A DNA stretch of 64,000 nucleotides from the NCBI GenBank assembly GCA_937899715.1, contig CALCNX010000090.1:1-64000 (forward strand), given 5' to 3'. This DNA is from an uncultured bacterium. Its GTDB lineage: Bacteria; Bacteroidota; Ignavibacteria; Kapaibacteriales; UBA4661. The notes under the pieces were generated by a model. The model did no database searches. It saw nothing but the letters and a program-made list of their open reading frames with translations, and was not told the origin of the DNA. The position numbers were made by a program, and so were the translations under genes. Positions 33,500-42,674 of this stretch are shown piece after piece (the first letter of the stretch is position 1; each line of letters starts with the position of its first letter).

Positions 33500-35629
33500 T
33501 TAAAACTTTGGCTTCATGCCCAAATTCCACATCGTGAAAGCGTACAAATCAGCCGACTCCTCAATTGCTTTTTTGGTGTTACTTGCACCGTGACCTGATT
33601 TCGTAGCGATACGAATCAGCACCGGGTTTTCGCCTTTGTGCTTCTCCTGCAAAGTCGCAGCAAATTTGAAACTATGCGCCGGCACGACGCGGTCGTCGTG
33701 GTCAGCAGTTGTCACTATCGTTGCGGGGTATTGAACTCCCGCCTTCAAGTTGTGAAGCGGCGAATAGCCAAGAATATACTTGAACTCTGCTTCACTGCTT
33801 TCCGACGAGCCGTAGTCCGCAATCCAGTTCCAGCCAATCGTAAACTTATGAAAGCGCAACATATCCATTACACCCACCGCCGGAAGCGCTACTTTGAAGA
33901 GTTCCGGGCGCTGACACATCACCGCTCCCACAAGCAGACCACCATTGGAGCCGCCTTGCATAGCGAGCTTTGCCGGAGAGGTATATTTTTCTTTCACAAG
34001 CCATTCGGCAGCACCGATGAAATCATCGAAAACGTTTTGTTTGTGGAGCTTCATGCCCTGTTCGTGCCATTTTTCACCATACTCACCGCCACCCCGCAAA
34101 TTTACTTGCACAAAGACTCCACCCTGCTCCAGCCAGCCGATACGCAAAGGGCTAAATCCGGGAAAAAGCGAAATGTTAAAGCCACCGTACCCATAGACCA
34201 GCGTTGGGTTTTGTCCGTTCAACGCCAAGCCTTTTTTGTGAACAATAAACATTGGTACTTTCGTGCCGTCTTTGCTGGTGAAAAAGACCTGCTTTGTTTC
34301 GTAATCTTCGGGCTTGAAGGAAACTTCGGAGGCACGGAAGAGATTTGATTTCTTCGTAGCAAGGTCGTAACGATAAATTGTCGGCGGAAAGGTAAAGGAT
34401 GTAAAGGTAAAAAACACTTCTTTGTCGTCTCGCTCACCGCCAAAACCTGAAACCGTGCCGATTGCGGGCAGTTGTACTTCATTTTCCAGCTTGCCCGTGA
34501 GGTCGTACACATACACGCGATGCGAAACATCTTTGGAATACGTGGCAAAAATTTTACCACCCGCCGTGCCAGCACTAATAAGCGGTTCGGGCTTTTCAGG
34601 TAAAATTTCTTTCCATGCGCTTTCGGCAGGATTTGCGGGATCAATAAGCACCACACGCTGATTCGGGGCTTTGTAATTGGTCTGCACAAGCAACTTATCG
34701 CCGACATTATCCAGCACCGAAAAATCATAATCAAACTCGCCGACAATGCGCGTGAAGTCTTTCTGCCCTTTTGCCAAGCTCCGCACATACAAGGCATTGC
34801 CGTCTTTGCCTTTGCCTCGGTCGGAAACTGATAATGCCAAGAAACTCTCGTCATCCGTTACGCCCACGGTATGAAAACGTTGGAGATTTTTGGTATCTTC
34901 AAAAATAAGCTCGTCTTTGCTTTGGTCGGTGCCGAGTTTATGATAAAAAACTTGGTGGTTCTCATTTTTTGCTGAAAGGAGTTTAGTTGAATCGGGAGGC
35001 GCGGGATAGCGGCTATAAAAGAAGCCATCTTTGTACCAGGAAATACCGGAAACTTTCACCCAACGCAGACGGTCACTCATTTTTTTGCGTGTCGCAATCT
35101 CCATCACGTTGATTTCAAGCCAATCCGAGCCGCCGGACGAAAGTCCATACGCCCAATACTTCACGTCGTTGGAAATGGCAGATGCTCCCAAGCGCACCGT
35201 TCCGTCCGCCGAAAGCGAATTGGGGTCGAAAAAGACTTCGGGCTTGCCTTCTATGCCCTTTTGGATATAGAGAACCGACTGATTCTGCAAACCATCGTTT
35301 TTCGAGAAGAAGTAGTATTCACCTTTGCGCGAGGGAGTGGAGTATTTTGGGTAATTGTAAATTTTCTCCAACCGTGCCTGTAAGTCCTTACGGTATGGAA
35401 TCTGTTCCAAATAGCCGAAAGTTACTTTATTTTCTGCTTCCACCCATTTTGCCGTCGCGCTTGATGTATCGTCTTCAAGCCATCGGTAAGGGTCATTCAC
35501 TTTCGTACCAAAGTAGGTGTCTGCGTGGTCAATCTTCAGTGTTTGCGGGTATTGGAGCGGTTTCTGCTGTGCTGTTGCCATAGCCGTTACGGTTATCAAA
35601 AGTGCAATGGTGAAAAAAATACGGTGCAT
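33500..35629 (-). CDS. Prolyl oligopeptidase (S9A), exported
   Basis: A 709-residue serine peptidase that cleaves short peptides after proline. A signal peptide (cleavage near MATAQQ, about 20) sends it to the periplasm. The seven-bladed propeller (about 80-430) gates a catalytic alpha/beta domain with the nucleophile Ser in MQGGSNGGLL, the Asp in TTADHDDRVVP and the His in SGHGASN. All family landmarks are present, including YGYGGFNISL. With the M28 enzyme at 5 kb it would allow use of proline-containing peptides. The gene stands alone. Confidence 0.92.
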   Translation of the reverse strand: MHRIFFTIALLITVTAMATAQQKPLQYPQTLKIDHADTYFGTKVNDPYRWLEDDTSSATAKWVEAENKVTFGYLEQIPYRKDLQARLEKIYNYPKYSTPSRKGEYYFFSKNDGLQNQSVLYIQKGIEGKPEVFFDPNSLSADGTVRLGASAISNDVKYWAYGLSSGGSDWLEINVMEIATRKKMSDRLRWVKVSGISWYKDGFFYSRYPAPPDSTKLLSAKNENHQVFYHKLGTDQSKDELIFEDTKNLQRFHTVGVTDDESFLALSVSDRGKGKDGNALYVRSLAKGQKDFTRIVGEFDYDFSVLDNVGDKLLVQTNYKAPNQRVVLIDPANPAESAWKEILPEKPEPLISAGTAGGKIFATYSKDVSHRVYVYDLTGKLENEVQLPAIGTVSGFGGERDDKEVFFTFTSFTFPPTIYRYDLATKKSNLFRASEVSFKPEDYETKQVFFTSKDGTKVPMFIVHKKGLALNGQNPTLVYGYGGFNISLFPGFSPLRIGWLEQGGVFVQVNLRGGGEYGEKWHEQGMKLHKQNVFDDFIGAAEWLVKEKYTSPAKLAMQGGSNGGLLVGAVMCQRPELFKVALPAVGVMDMLRFHKFTIGWNWIADYGSSESSEAEFKYILGYSPLHNLKAGVQYPATIVTTADHDDRVVPAHSFKFAATLQEKHKGENPVLIRIATKSGHGASNTKKAIEESADLYAFTMWNLGMKPKF

Positions 35630-35720
35630 AATGCTGTACTGGAAAAATGAGAAAATAGGGATTGTGTTCGCAAGGAATTGGAACAGAATATGGAGTTAAG
35701 GAAACTTTGTTTTCAACCCA

Positions 35721-36593
35721 TCACACCTCAAGAATTTCAAATACATTCGCACGAATAGTGCCGGAGATGGAATCAAGCGGAAGGTCGTTGGAATCAAGTC
35801 CGAAGGGTTCTTCAATTTCTTCGGCTATCATCTCCAGCCCCATAAGGATGTAACCCGCAAACATCTCCGCCGGAATGGTGTAGAGTTCATATTTTTCGAT
35901 GAGCAAAAACGGTAAGATGACTAAATAAACAAAGATGAACACCCGAATATACGTGCCATAGCTGGGCGGAATGGGAGTAAACTTTATGCGCTCACACACA
36001 CCCGTTGTATCCAGCAGCACGTCGTATTGGGGCTTCATATTGCGCATATCCTCGCCGCGAAAAATACCGCTCCGAAACAGCGTTTGCATCCGCTCAAAAA
36101 TTGCTTTGCCGATAGCGTTCGGAACGTGCTGCACCGATTGCAAGTGTTCTACGGATGCGGGGTCGAGGTCGGAAAGCTCTTCGGGAATGAAGGTATCGCG
36201 GAGGTGATTCTTGGTAGCAAACGTGTAGGCGCTGATGTGCTTGGCAAAGAAGGCGCGGTTATCCTTGTCAGCGCGAGGCAGCATGGCGTGGAGCATCGTT
36301 GCAAAAATGCGCGTGTGAATCACTAGGCTTCCCCACGCTTTGCGCCCTTCCCAAAAGCGGTCGTAAGCGGTATTCGTGCGGAAGACCAGAAGCAAACTGA
36401 GCATTGTGCCCATAAGCGACGCAAAGATGATGTCGCTCCGAAGCGGTATCCAATGGTATTTTGCTTCCACAATCAGCAAAACAAGCGTGTATAAGCCAAA
36501 CCACGCAATACGCTTCAGCAAAAGCGCCATTGTGCCGCGTGTGTGAAAATCCAACAACGTGCTGAAAAATTTGGGTGCGCGTTCGTCGCTCAT
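35721..36593 (-). CDS. Bestrophin-family anion channel (copy 1)
   Basis: A 290-residue membrane protein of the bestrophin / UPF0187 family, which forms pentameric anion (or, in some bacteria, cation) channels. Family signatures are NTAYDRFWEGRKAWGSL, ERIKFTPIPPSYGTYI and EIEEPFGLDSNDLPLD near the C-terminus; four hydrophobic segments are present. The frame is open to 36701, but the paralogue at 40029-40928 aligns from residue 1 of the start at 36593 (FHT...LLLKRIAWFGLY), so this start is used. The two copies share about 60 percent of their residues by eye. Confidence 0.88.
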   Translation of the reverse strand: MSDERAPKFFSTLLDFHTRGTMALLLKRIAWFGLYTLVLLIVEAKYHWIPLRSDIIFASLMGTMLSLLLVFRTNTAYDRFWEGRKAWGSLVIHTRIFATMLHAMLPRADKDNRAFFAKHISAYTFATKNHLRDTFIPEELSDLDPASVEHLQSVQHVPNAIGKAIFERMQTLFRSGIFRGEDMRNMKPQYDVLLDTTGVCERIKFTPIPPSYGTYIRVFIFVYLVILPFLLIEKYELYTIPAEMFAGYILMGLEMIAEEIEEPFGLDSNDLPLDSISGTIRANVFEILEV

Positions 36594-36841
36594 AACGGCT
36601 TTCCTAACGCTTGAGAGGATGAAAGAAAACAACAATAAATACAACCACTGCTTGCCTTGCGAATAGGCAGCGCCGAGCGAAATTAACCAATCCATGTGCA
36701 ATTCGCAAACGGAATCCCGAAAAAAGCCTGCGAGGAAAATTTATTTGCCCACCCCAAAGTTTTTCTTCATCTTTGCACCGTGCAAATGGCTCTCCATGCT
36801 GCATATTTCTACCATAGCTCCAAACAGTAGTGTAAAAGTAA

Positions 36842-37207
36842 ACTGATTTAATACTGCTAGCCGCAAAAGGTGGTGACGGACTGACGGCATCGCAGCCGAC
36901 ACCTCCGCAAGAAACGATAGCACAGCACAATAATCCTCAATACGAAAGTTCTCTTACGCTAGCAGCATATCCGAACCCCGCTTCTGACCGATGCACATTG
37001 GGCTTTACCTTGCCAACCGATGAATCTGTTCGTCTGACCATCTATGATATGCTCGGTAAACAGTTAGAAGTACCGCTCAACGAAAACCTTCGTGCAGGTG
37101 AGTATAACTTTGCCCTCTCTACACGCCACTTTGCTGCCGGAACTTACATTTGTCGTTTGGAAACCCCAACACAACGAGTTCATGTACGATTAACTATTGT
37201 CAAATAA
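36842..37207 (+). pseudogene. Remnant of a T9SS-secreted protein: C-terminal sorting domain only
   Basis: A frame of 121 codons, open from just after a TAA at 36839, encodes a linker followed by a complete Por sorting domain: LAAYPNPASDRCTLGFTLP, IYDMLGKQLEVPL and the end RVHVRLTIVK. There is no start codon with a signal peptide; the only candidate (TTG, 36998) lies inside the domain. A neighbouring frame upstream (36796-36846) reads MLHISTIAPNSSVKVN before a stop, suggesting a frameshift at about 36840. It is best read as the tail of a decayed or deleted gene. It lies just upstream of the tandem lipoprotein genes. Confidence 0.65.
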
Positions 37208-37227
37208 TTTTTGCCCGAGAAATCATC

Positions 37228-38121
37228 ATGAAAAACCTCTCAAAATACATTATACTCGCTCTCTGTGGCACGATGCTGTTCGTTCAGTGCGATATACTGA
37301 ATCCGCCTATCACGTTTTCTACGACAAGCGGTAACGTCCTAGGGGTATTCCCAAACGGAACACTAAGCCCGCTTGATTCGGTGAAAATTGAGGTGGATGG
37401 CTCTGTCCGAGACATTTCTAAAGCCGATGGTACTTTTTCGGTAAGCGGTTTGACGGCAGGAAAATCCTACCGCTTCCGCTTGCTTGGACGGGGTGATTTG
37501 CTCTTGGATTCGACTATTACTATTCAAGCTAATGATGCCTCGCTACCGAAGGACAAGCAAACAGCAAAAGCACTCTCGTTGAAAGTTCGATTAACCGGAA
37601 AAGAGCTTGATGCTCGATTCTTTCGGTTTCCCCTTGCTGTTGGGAATCAATGGAATTATGAGGTAAACGAAATAAGGAAAACAATCTATAATGGTATGAC
37701 AGCTATTTCTTCCGATAGCTGGAAAGCTAGTATTACGATCTCAGGAAAATCATCCCAAAATCAAGATATTCTTTGGGCTGCTGATGTGACCGAAAATCAA
37801 TATCACTGGCAATACAATTTTAAGCAAACTGACACCCTCTTGTTTTTATGGAATTATGTTCCTCTTGTTTCAGCAGATAAATTATTTCAATATGGATTTA
37901 ATCCGCAAATTCCTATGTTTAAAGAACGGCGCATTATAGCTCCCAATGACACATTAAGCCAAATCGTTGCGGTTCATGCTCCTATGGGTAATGCTAGAGC
38001 AAAAATTGTTCATACTATCGGTATTGTGGAAATTTATGATGTTGAAGGCTTTCGTGCTAATGATGGCTATGCTGTTACTCGAGAGACTACTTATACCCTT
38101 AAATCCTATACGCTCAAGTAG
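37228..38121 (+). CDS. Lipoprotein with carboxypeptidase-regulatory-like domain (tandem copy 1)
   Basis: A 297-residue lipoprotein; the lipobox is MLFVQC (Cys about 22). Residues about 28-100 form a carboxypeptidase-regulatory / peptidase-associated beta domain (SVKIEVDGSVRDISKADGTF, in part), and the C-terminal half (about 145-297) is a beta-rich domain of unknown function ending KSYTLK. DNA 37277-37666, from the lipobox to about residue 146, is repeated in the next gene with 2 differences in 390 bases, while signal peptide and C-terminal half differ widely. The ATG at 37228 starts the signal peptide. The function is unknown; a surface-exposed binding protein is plausible. Confidence 0.8.
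   Translation: MKNLSKYIILALCGTMLFVQCDILNPPITFSTTSGNVLGVFPNGTLSPLDSVKIEVDGSVRDISKADGTFSVSGLTAGKSYRFRLLGRGDLLLDSTITIQANDASLPKDKQTAKALSLKVRLTGKELDARFFRFPLAVGNQWNYEVNEIRKTIYNGMTAISSDSWKASITISGKSSQNQDILWAADVTENQYHWQYNFKQTDTLLFLWNYVPLVSADKLFQYGFNPQIPMFKERRIIAPNDTLSQIVAVHAPMGNARAKIVHTIGIVEIYDVEGFRANDGYAVTRETTYTLKSYTLK
37277..37666 (+). repeat. 390-bp direct repeat, copy 1
   Basis: Identical to 38188-38577 (offset 911) except for two bases near the start (CCGCCTATC against CCACCCATC), both silent. It covers the lipobox and the regulatory-like domain of the first tandem lipoprotein. Outside these limits the two genes are clearly diverged. Confidence 0.95.
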
Positions 38122-38126
38122 AACAA

Positions 38127-39038
38127 ATGCTACAATCAAGGATAAAACTCTCACCTATTGCTTTCATATTCATCTGCACTGGCTTTTTGTTCGTTCAGTG
38201 CGATATACTGAATCCACCCATCACGTTTTCTACGACAAGCGGTAACGTCCTAGGGGTATTCCCAAACGGAACACTAAGCCCGCTTGATTCGGTGAAAATT
38301 GAGGTGGATGGCTCTGTCCGAGACATTTCTAAAGCCGATGGTACTTTTTCGGTAAGCGGTTTGACGGCAGGAAAATCCTACCGCTTCCGCTTGCTTGGAC
38401 GGGGTGATTTGCTCTTGGATTCGACTATTACTATTCAAGCTAATGATGCCTCGCTACCGAAGGACAAGCAAACAGCAAAAGCACTCTCGTTGAAAGTTCG
38501 ATTAACCGGAAAAGAGCTTGATGCTCGATTCTTTCGGTTTCCCCTTGCTGTTGGGAATCAATGGAATTATGAGGTAAGTCAAATTACCCATAATGCTTTC
38601 AATGGTAATAGTTATTACGATACCGCTCGTTGGAAGGCGAATATGTCCATCATTAAAGTTGAACAGGACGGTAAAGATACATTATGGCATTTCGCTGCTT
38701 TTGATAACAATAACCCAAATGTTCGCAATGTCATTTGCCGACAAACAGATTCTCTCCTTTATCTATGGAATACACCACCACGACCACAAGGATATGCGGT
38801 AACACTTTTATCCTTCAGCGATTATCTAAGTATTCGCTCACCCTTACCTCTTACAGAACTTTCCTCGGATACTTTAAAAATTATAATAGGCGGTCTTCTT
38901 CCTGGAAATAATACGAGCAAACTTCTTCACAAAGTTGGTCTCATCGAAATTTCTGACATTGAGGCTGCGCGTATGAACGGTGGAATTTCCTACTCGCGCC
39001 AAACTATCTATAAACTTACTTCCTATACCCTCAAGTAG
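38127..39038 (+). CDS. Lipoprotein with carboxypeptidase-regulatory-like domain (tandem copy 2)
   Basis: A 303-residue lipoprotein beginning 5 bases after copy 1 ends. The signal peptide (MLQSRIKLSPIAFIFICTG) differs from copy 1, but the lipobox (FLFVQC) and the next 125 or so residues are identical at protein level. The C-terminal half is homologous to but far diverged from copy 1: it shares only a pattern such as WKA, TDSLLYLWN, HKVGLIEI and the end TSYTLK. The pair must have arisen by duplication, with the N-terminal block either conserved by strong selection or homogenised by recombination. Confidence 0.8.
   Translation: MLQSRIKLSPIAFIFICTGFLFVQCDILNPPITFSTTSGNVLGVFPNGTLSPLDSVKIEVDGSVRDISKADGTFSVSGLTAGKSYRFRLLGRGDLLLDSTITIQANDASLPKDKQTAKALSLKVRLTGKELDARFFRFPLAVGNQWNYEVSQITHNAFNGNSYYDTARWKANMSIIKVEQDGKDTLWHFAAFDNNNPNVRNVICRQTDSLLYLWNTPPRPQGYAVTLLSFSDYLSIRSPLPLTELSSDTLKIIIGGLLPGNNTSKLLHKVGLIEISDIEAARMNGGISYSRQTIYKLTSYTLK
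38188..38577 (+). repeat. 390-bp direct repeat, copy 2
   Basis: Second copy of the block at 37277-37666. Sharp edges (TGTTCGTTCAG at the left, GAGGTAA at the right) separate near-identity from strong divergence. Confidence 0.95.
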
Positions 39039-39152
39039 GACAATAGCATTTTCCGTATATTTGTACATTACTACGATAGAGGTTGCATTGTAAGACGTTC
39101 TCTTCGTTTGTACTCCGCTACCTCGGATAGAAGCCGATATTTTCATCCATGA

Positions 39153-40010
39153 ATGCCCGCTATGAGACATCGTTATGTGAATCCCTTTACCGACTTTGGT
39201 TTCAAAAAGCTCTTTGGCGAGGAAGCTCATAAATCCCTCCTCATTGATTTTTTGAATGCTCTTTTGCCGTCAAAGCACCACGTCCGCAATCTTGAATACA
39301 CAAAAAACGAGGCAGCAGGTGAAACATCACTGGACAGAAGAGCCGTTTTTGATATTGCCTGCATGGGCGAAAACGGTGAGCGTTTTATTGTGGAACTCCA
39401 AAAAGCAAAACAGAATTTTTTCAAAGATCGCAGCGTGTTTTATGCAACCTTTCCCATCCGTGAACAAGCGGAACGGGGCGATAATTGGAACTTTGAACTC
39501 GCCGCAGTCTATTGTATCGGCATTTTGGATTTTGTATTTGATGAGGATAAAGACAAGGCAGACTATTTGCACTTTGTACAACTCAAAAATCAGCACAATG
39601 CCGTTTTTTATGATAAACTAGCGTTTGTCTATCTTGAAATGCCTAAATTTCTGAAGACCGAAACAGAGTTGGAAACGCAGACCGACAAGTGGCTATATTT
39701 TATCAAGCACCTGAGTGCCATAGAGGAAATTCCGCCGCCGCTTCGGGAGCAGGTGTTTGAGGAGGCTTTTCACGCAGCAGAGATAGCGAAGTTTACCCCT
39801 GCGCAGGCACAGGAATATGAAACATCGCTTAAATACTATCGTGATTTGCAAAATGTGATGGAAACAGCAATAGTGGAAGCGGAAGCACGAGGCGAAAGAA
39901 GAAACCAAGAGCAGACAGCCCGTCGGCTCTTGCAAATGGGGTTACCGATTGATGACATTACCAAAGCAACGGGCTTGAGTGCTGATGAAATCAAGCGATT
40001 GCAGCAATAA
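39153..40010 (+). CDS. Rpn / PD-(D/E)XK family nuclease (PDDEXK_2)
   Basis: A 285-residue protein of the family often annotated as PD-(D/E)XK nuclease family transposase, related to the recombination-promoting nucleases RpnA-E. It starts with the typical RYVNPFTDFGFKKLFG and has the active-site set Asp67 (VFDIAC) and Glu81-x-Gln83 (VELQK). The C-terminus is helical, ending in a small helix-turn-helix-like piece (LLQMGLPIDDITKATGLSADEI) seen in many relatives. Rpn proteins promote RecA-independent recombination in E. coli. A start at 39162 is equally possible. A TATATTTG element at 39056-39063 could be its -7 box. Confidence 0.85.
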   Translation: MPAMRHRYVNPFTDFGFKKLFGEEAHKSLLIDFLNALLPSKHHVRNLEYTKNEAAGETSLDRRAVFDIACMGENGERFIVELQKAKQNFFKDRSVFYATFPIREQAERGDNWNFELAAVYCIGILDFVFDEDKDKADYLHFVQLKNQHNAVFYDKLAFVYLEMPKFLKTETELETQTDKWLYFIKHLSAIEEIPPPLREQVFEEAFHAAEIAKFTPAQAQEYETSLKYYRDLQNVMETAIVEAEARGERRNQEQTARRLLQMGLPIDDITKATGLSADEIKRLQQ

Positions 40011-40028
40011 TTAGCAGCATTCCCATTC

Positions 40029-40928
40029 TCAAAACTCCTGCACCGGGTCTTCCTTGATTTCCACGCCCAAGATTTCATGAACGTTCAGGTAGATTGTCCG
40101 CGCCATAGCATCAAGCGGAAGGTCGTTGCTGTCCAGTCCGAAGGGTTCTTCAATTTCTCCGGCGATCATCTCAATCCCCATCAGAGCATAAGCGGCAAAC
40201 ATAATCGAAGGAATGGTGTAATAGCCGTACTTATCCATCAGCAAAAACGGCAGCACACAGACGTAAATGGTGATAAAGAGCTTGATATAAAATCCGTAGG
40301 AAAACGGAATCGGTGTTCGCTTGATGCGCTCACACACGCCGGCAATGTCAATTAACGCGTCGTGGTGCGGTTTCACCGAGCGCAAGTGCGGGTCGGCTAT
40401 CAGTTTTTGCTTACGGAGTTGTTCAATGCGGGCGAAAAGCTCCGCGCCGATAAGGTTGGGAACGTGCATTGCATTTTGCAAACGCTCAAGTAACTTTTCA
40501 TCCAGACCCTCAAGTTCCACAAAATGGATATTATCGCGTAAGTGTCCTTTGAGTGCGTGTGCGTAAGCGGAGATATATTTGGCAAAGAACGTACGATTTT
40601 CGGTATCATCTTTCTCCAAAATACCATGCACAATCATCGCAAAACTGCGGCTGTTATTCACAAGCGAACCCCATGCTTTGCGTCCTTCCCAAAAGCGATC
40701 GTAGGCGGTGTTTGTGCGAAAGACCAACAAAAGACTGAGCAGCGTTCCCAAGAGCGAAAGCAAGATGGTATCTATACGCACCGAAATCGGAAAGAAATTT
40801 CCGACCACAAACACCAAAATACCAGTGTAAATGCCAAAAAATACGACGCGCCGCAAAAGAATTTTAATGGCATCGCTCGTGTGAAATTCTTTGAACGACC
40901 GCAACACGTGAAGCATGTTTTCCCACAT
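40029..40928 (-). CDS. Bestrophin-family anion channel (copy 2)
   Basis: A 299-residue paralogue of the gene at 35721-36593, with the same channel signatures: NTAYDRFWEGRKAWGSL, ERIKRTPIPFSYGFYI and EIEEPFGLDSNDLPLD. Four hydrophobic segments fit the bestrophin fold. The frame is open to 41081, but the ATG at 40928 gives a protein that aligns with its paralogue from the first residues, and a longer form would overlap argS. It starts 29 bases after the argS stop codon and may be transcribed with it. Confidence 0.88.
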   Translation of the reverse strand: MWENMLHVLRSFKEFHTSDAIKILLRRVVFFGIYTGILVFVVGNFFPISVRIDTILLSLLGTLLSLLLVFRTNTAYDRFWEGRKAWGSLVNNSRSFAMIVHGILEKDDTENRTFFAKYISAYAHALKGHLRDNIHFVELEGLDEKLLERLQNAMHVPNLIGAELFARIEQLRKQKLIADPHLRSVKPHHDALIDIAGVCERIKRTPIPFSYGFYIKLFITIYVCVLPFLLMDKYGYYTIPSIMFAAYALMGIEMIAGEIEEPFGLDSNDLPLDAMARTIYLNVHEILGVEIKEDPVQEF

Positions 40929-40957
40929 ATCGGTTTCCCTGACAGAAGTGACACAAA

Positions 40958-42625
40958 CTACATTTTTTCGGGTGCCTTTATTCCAAGCACCGCCAGCCCA
41001 TTGTTCAGAACAGTTTTTGCCGCTCTCAAAAGGGCAAATCGTGCTTGCATGAGGCTCTCTTCCTCGCCTAATATACGACAATCATGGTAAAATTTATGAA
41101 ATGCTGCTGCTACTTCGCGTAAATATTCTGCGATTACCTGCGGTTCCAGTGTCTCTGCCGCGCGCAGAATAATTTCGGGAAAGCGCAAAACAAATTTGAT
41201 AAGTTCAATTTCCGACGGATGCAGAAGCAACGTCGTGTCGGCTGTCTTGGCGATTTGTACGCCCCGCTCTTCTGCCGTGCGCATAATAGACGCAATGCGA
41301 GCATGAGCATACTGCAAGTAAAATACCGGATTTTTTTCGGACTGCTCCTCTGCCAAATTCAGGTCAAATTCCAAATGCGTCGAAACGCCACGCATCAGAA
41401 AGAAAAAGCGCGTTACGTCTTCGCCAAATTCTTCCAAGAGGTCGTCCAGCGTGTAACTGCGCCCTGTTCGTTTGGACATCTTCACTTGCTCACCGTCTTT
41501 CATCAGCGTTACGAACTGGTGAATCACCACGCGCACTTTTGATTTTTCCTCGCCCAACGCCTCCACAGCCGCCATCACATCAGGAATCGTTGCAATATGG
41601 TCAGCACCAAAAATATCAACCACAAGGTCGAATTTACGACGCGCCAATTTGTCGTGATGATAGGCAATATCCGGCAAACGGTACGTTGGCTCGCCGGATG
41701 ACTTGATAATCACGCGGTCGTCCGTCATACCCATACGCGAGAGTGCAAGCCATGTTGCACCGTCTTTCTCATAAACAAACCCTTTTTCGCGCAGACGCTC
41801 AATCGTGTCTTTCACTTTGCCATCAGTGTAGAGCGAATCCTCGTTGAAATATACGTCGTGGTGAATGTTCATGCGCTTCATGGTGGCATGAATTGTCGCA
41901 AAGCACCATTCTTCGCCAGCTTTACGGCAAATCGTCAAATTCTCCTCACTTGCTTCTTTGAGCGCTGCACCGTGCTTGTCAGCAAGCGCTTGAGCGATTT
42001 CCTTGATATACTCGCCATGATACAAACCTTTATCTTCCTCAGAAAACTCCACGCTTGCATCAAGAATCTGCAAATAGCGCGTGTGGACGGAGCGCCCAAG
42101 ATTATTCATCTGGTTTCCGGCGTTGTTGAAATAGTATTCGCGGGTAACGTCGTAGCCATTCCAGACGAGAATATTCGCCAGCGTGTCGCCAATGGCAGCA
42201 TTACGACCGTGCCCGACGTGAAGCAGTCCTGTGGGGTTCGCACTCACATATTCCACGTTTGCCTTGATGCCACGCCCGCGCTCATTCCGCCCGATATTCT
42301 CACCCTCAAGCAATAAATCTTGAAGTCGCATACCATAAAAACTCGGTGCAAACGTGAAGTTGATGAATCCTGCTCCGGCAATGGAAATATCGGTAATCAC
42401 CGCACTATTGACGCTGCTTTTGAGAATTTCGACAAGATTGACGGCAAGTTCACGCGGATTTTTTTTGAGTGCTTTTGCAAGTGTCATTGCAGCATTGGTC
42501 GAAAGGTCGCCGTGCTCCGCATTGCGCGGTACTTCAAGTGTGATTTCCGTAGGTGCATCAATCCCGAGCGTAAGAGAAAGTGTTTTCAGAGCGTCATGCA
42601 GAATAGGCGTAAGATATGATTTCAT
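40958..42625 (-). CDS. argS: Arginyl-tRNA synthetase
   Basis: A 555-residue class I aminoacyl-tRNA synthetase that loads arginine on its tRNA in the cytoplasm. The arginine-specific N-terminal Add-1 domain (1-110) is followed by the HIGH motif HVGH (136-139, in NPTGLLHVGHGRN), the KMSK motif (VKMSKRTG) and the C-terminal DALR anticodon-binding domain. The length fits the family. The frame is open upstream, but the ATG at 42625 gives the expected N-terminus (MKSYLTPILHDALKTL). An essential gene, useful as a phylogenetic marker for this contig. Confidence 0.95.
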   Translation of the reverse strand: MKSYLTPILHDALKTLSLTLGIDAPTEITLEVPRNAEHGDLSTNAAMTLAKALKKNPRELAVNLVEILKSSVNSAVITDISIAGAGFINFTFAPSFYGMRLQDLLLEGENIGRNERGRGIKANVEYVSANPTGLLHVGHGRNAAIGDTLANILVWNGYDVTREYYFNNAGNQMNNLGRSVHTRYLQILDASVEFSEEDKGLYHGEYIKEIAQALADKHGAALKEASEENLTICRKAGEEWCFATIHATMKRMNIHHDVYFNEDSLYTDGKVKDTIERLREKGFVYEKDGATWLALSRMGMTDDRVIIKSSGEPTYRLPDIAYHHDKLARRKFDLVVDIFGADHIATIPDVMAAVEALGEEKSKVRVVIHQFVTLMKDGEQVKMSKRTGRSYTLDDLLEEFGEDVTRFFFLMRGVSTHLEFDLNLAEEQSEKNPVFYLQYAHARIASIMRTAEERGVQIAKTADTTLLLHPSEIELIKFVLRFPEIILRAAETLEPQVIAEYLREVAAAFHKFYHDCRILGEEESLMQARFALLRAAKTVLNNGLAVLGIKAPEKM

Positions 42626-42674
42626 AATGCTTAGAACGTGTAAAATGTCGGTAGAATGGAAAGGAAAATTTGTA

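Noticed and set aside
33638..34348. 236-codon open frame opposite the prolyl oligopeptidase gene
   Set aside because: It lies wholly antisense to a strongly supported gene, lacks any recognisable domain and has the odd composition of a shadow frame.
34219..34854. 211-codon frame on the same strand as the prolyl oligopeptidase but out of phase
   Set aside because: Shadow of the true frame; the real protein is continuous and complete through this region.
39153..40010. Rpn/PD-(D/E)XK gene as an insertion sequence
   Set aside because: Though often labelled transposase, it shows no terminal inverted repeats or target duplication here, so it is called a nuclease gene only.
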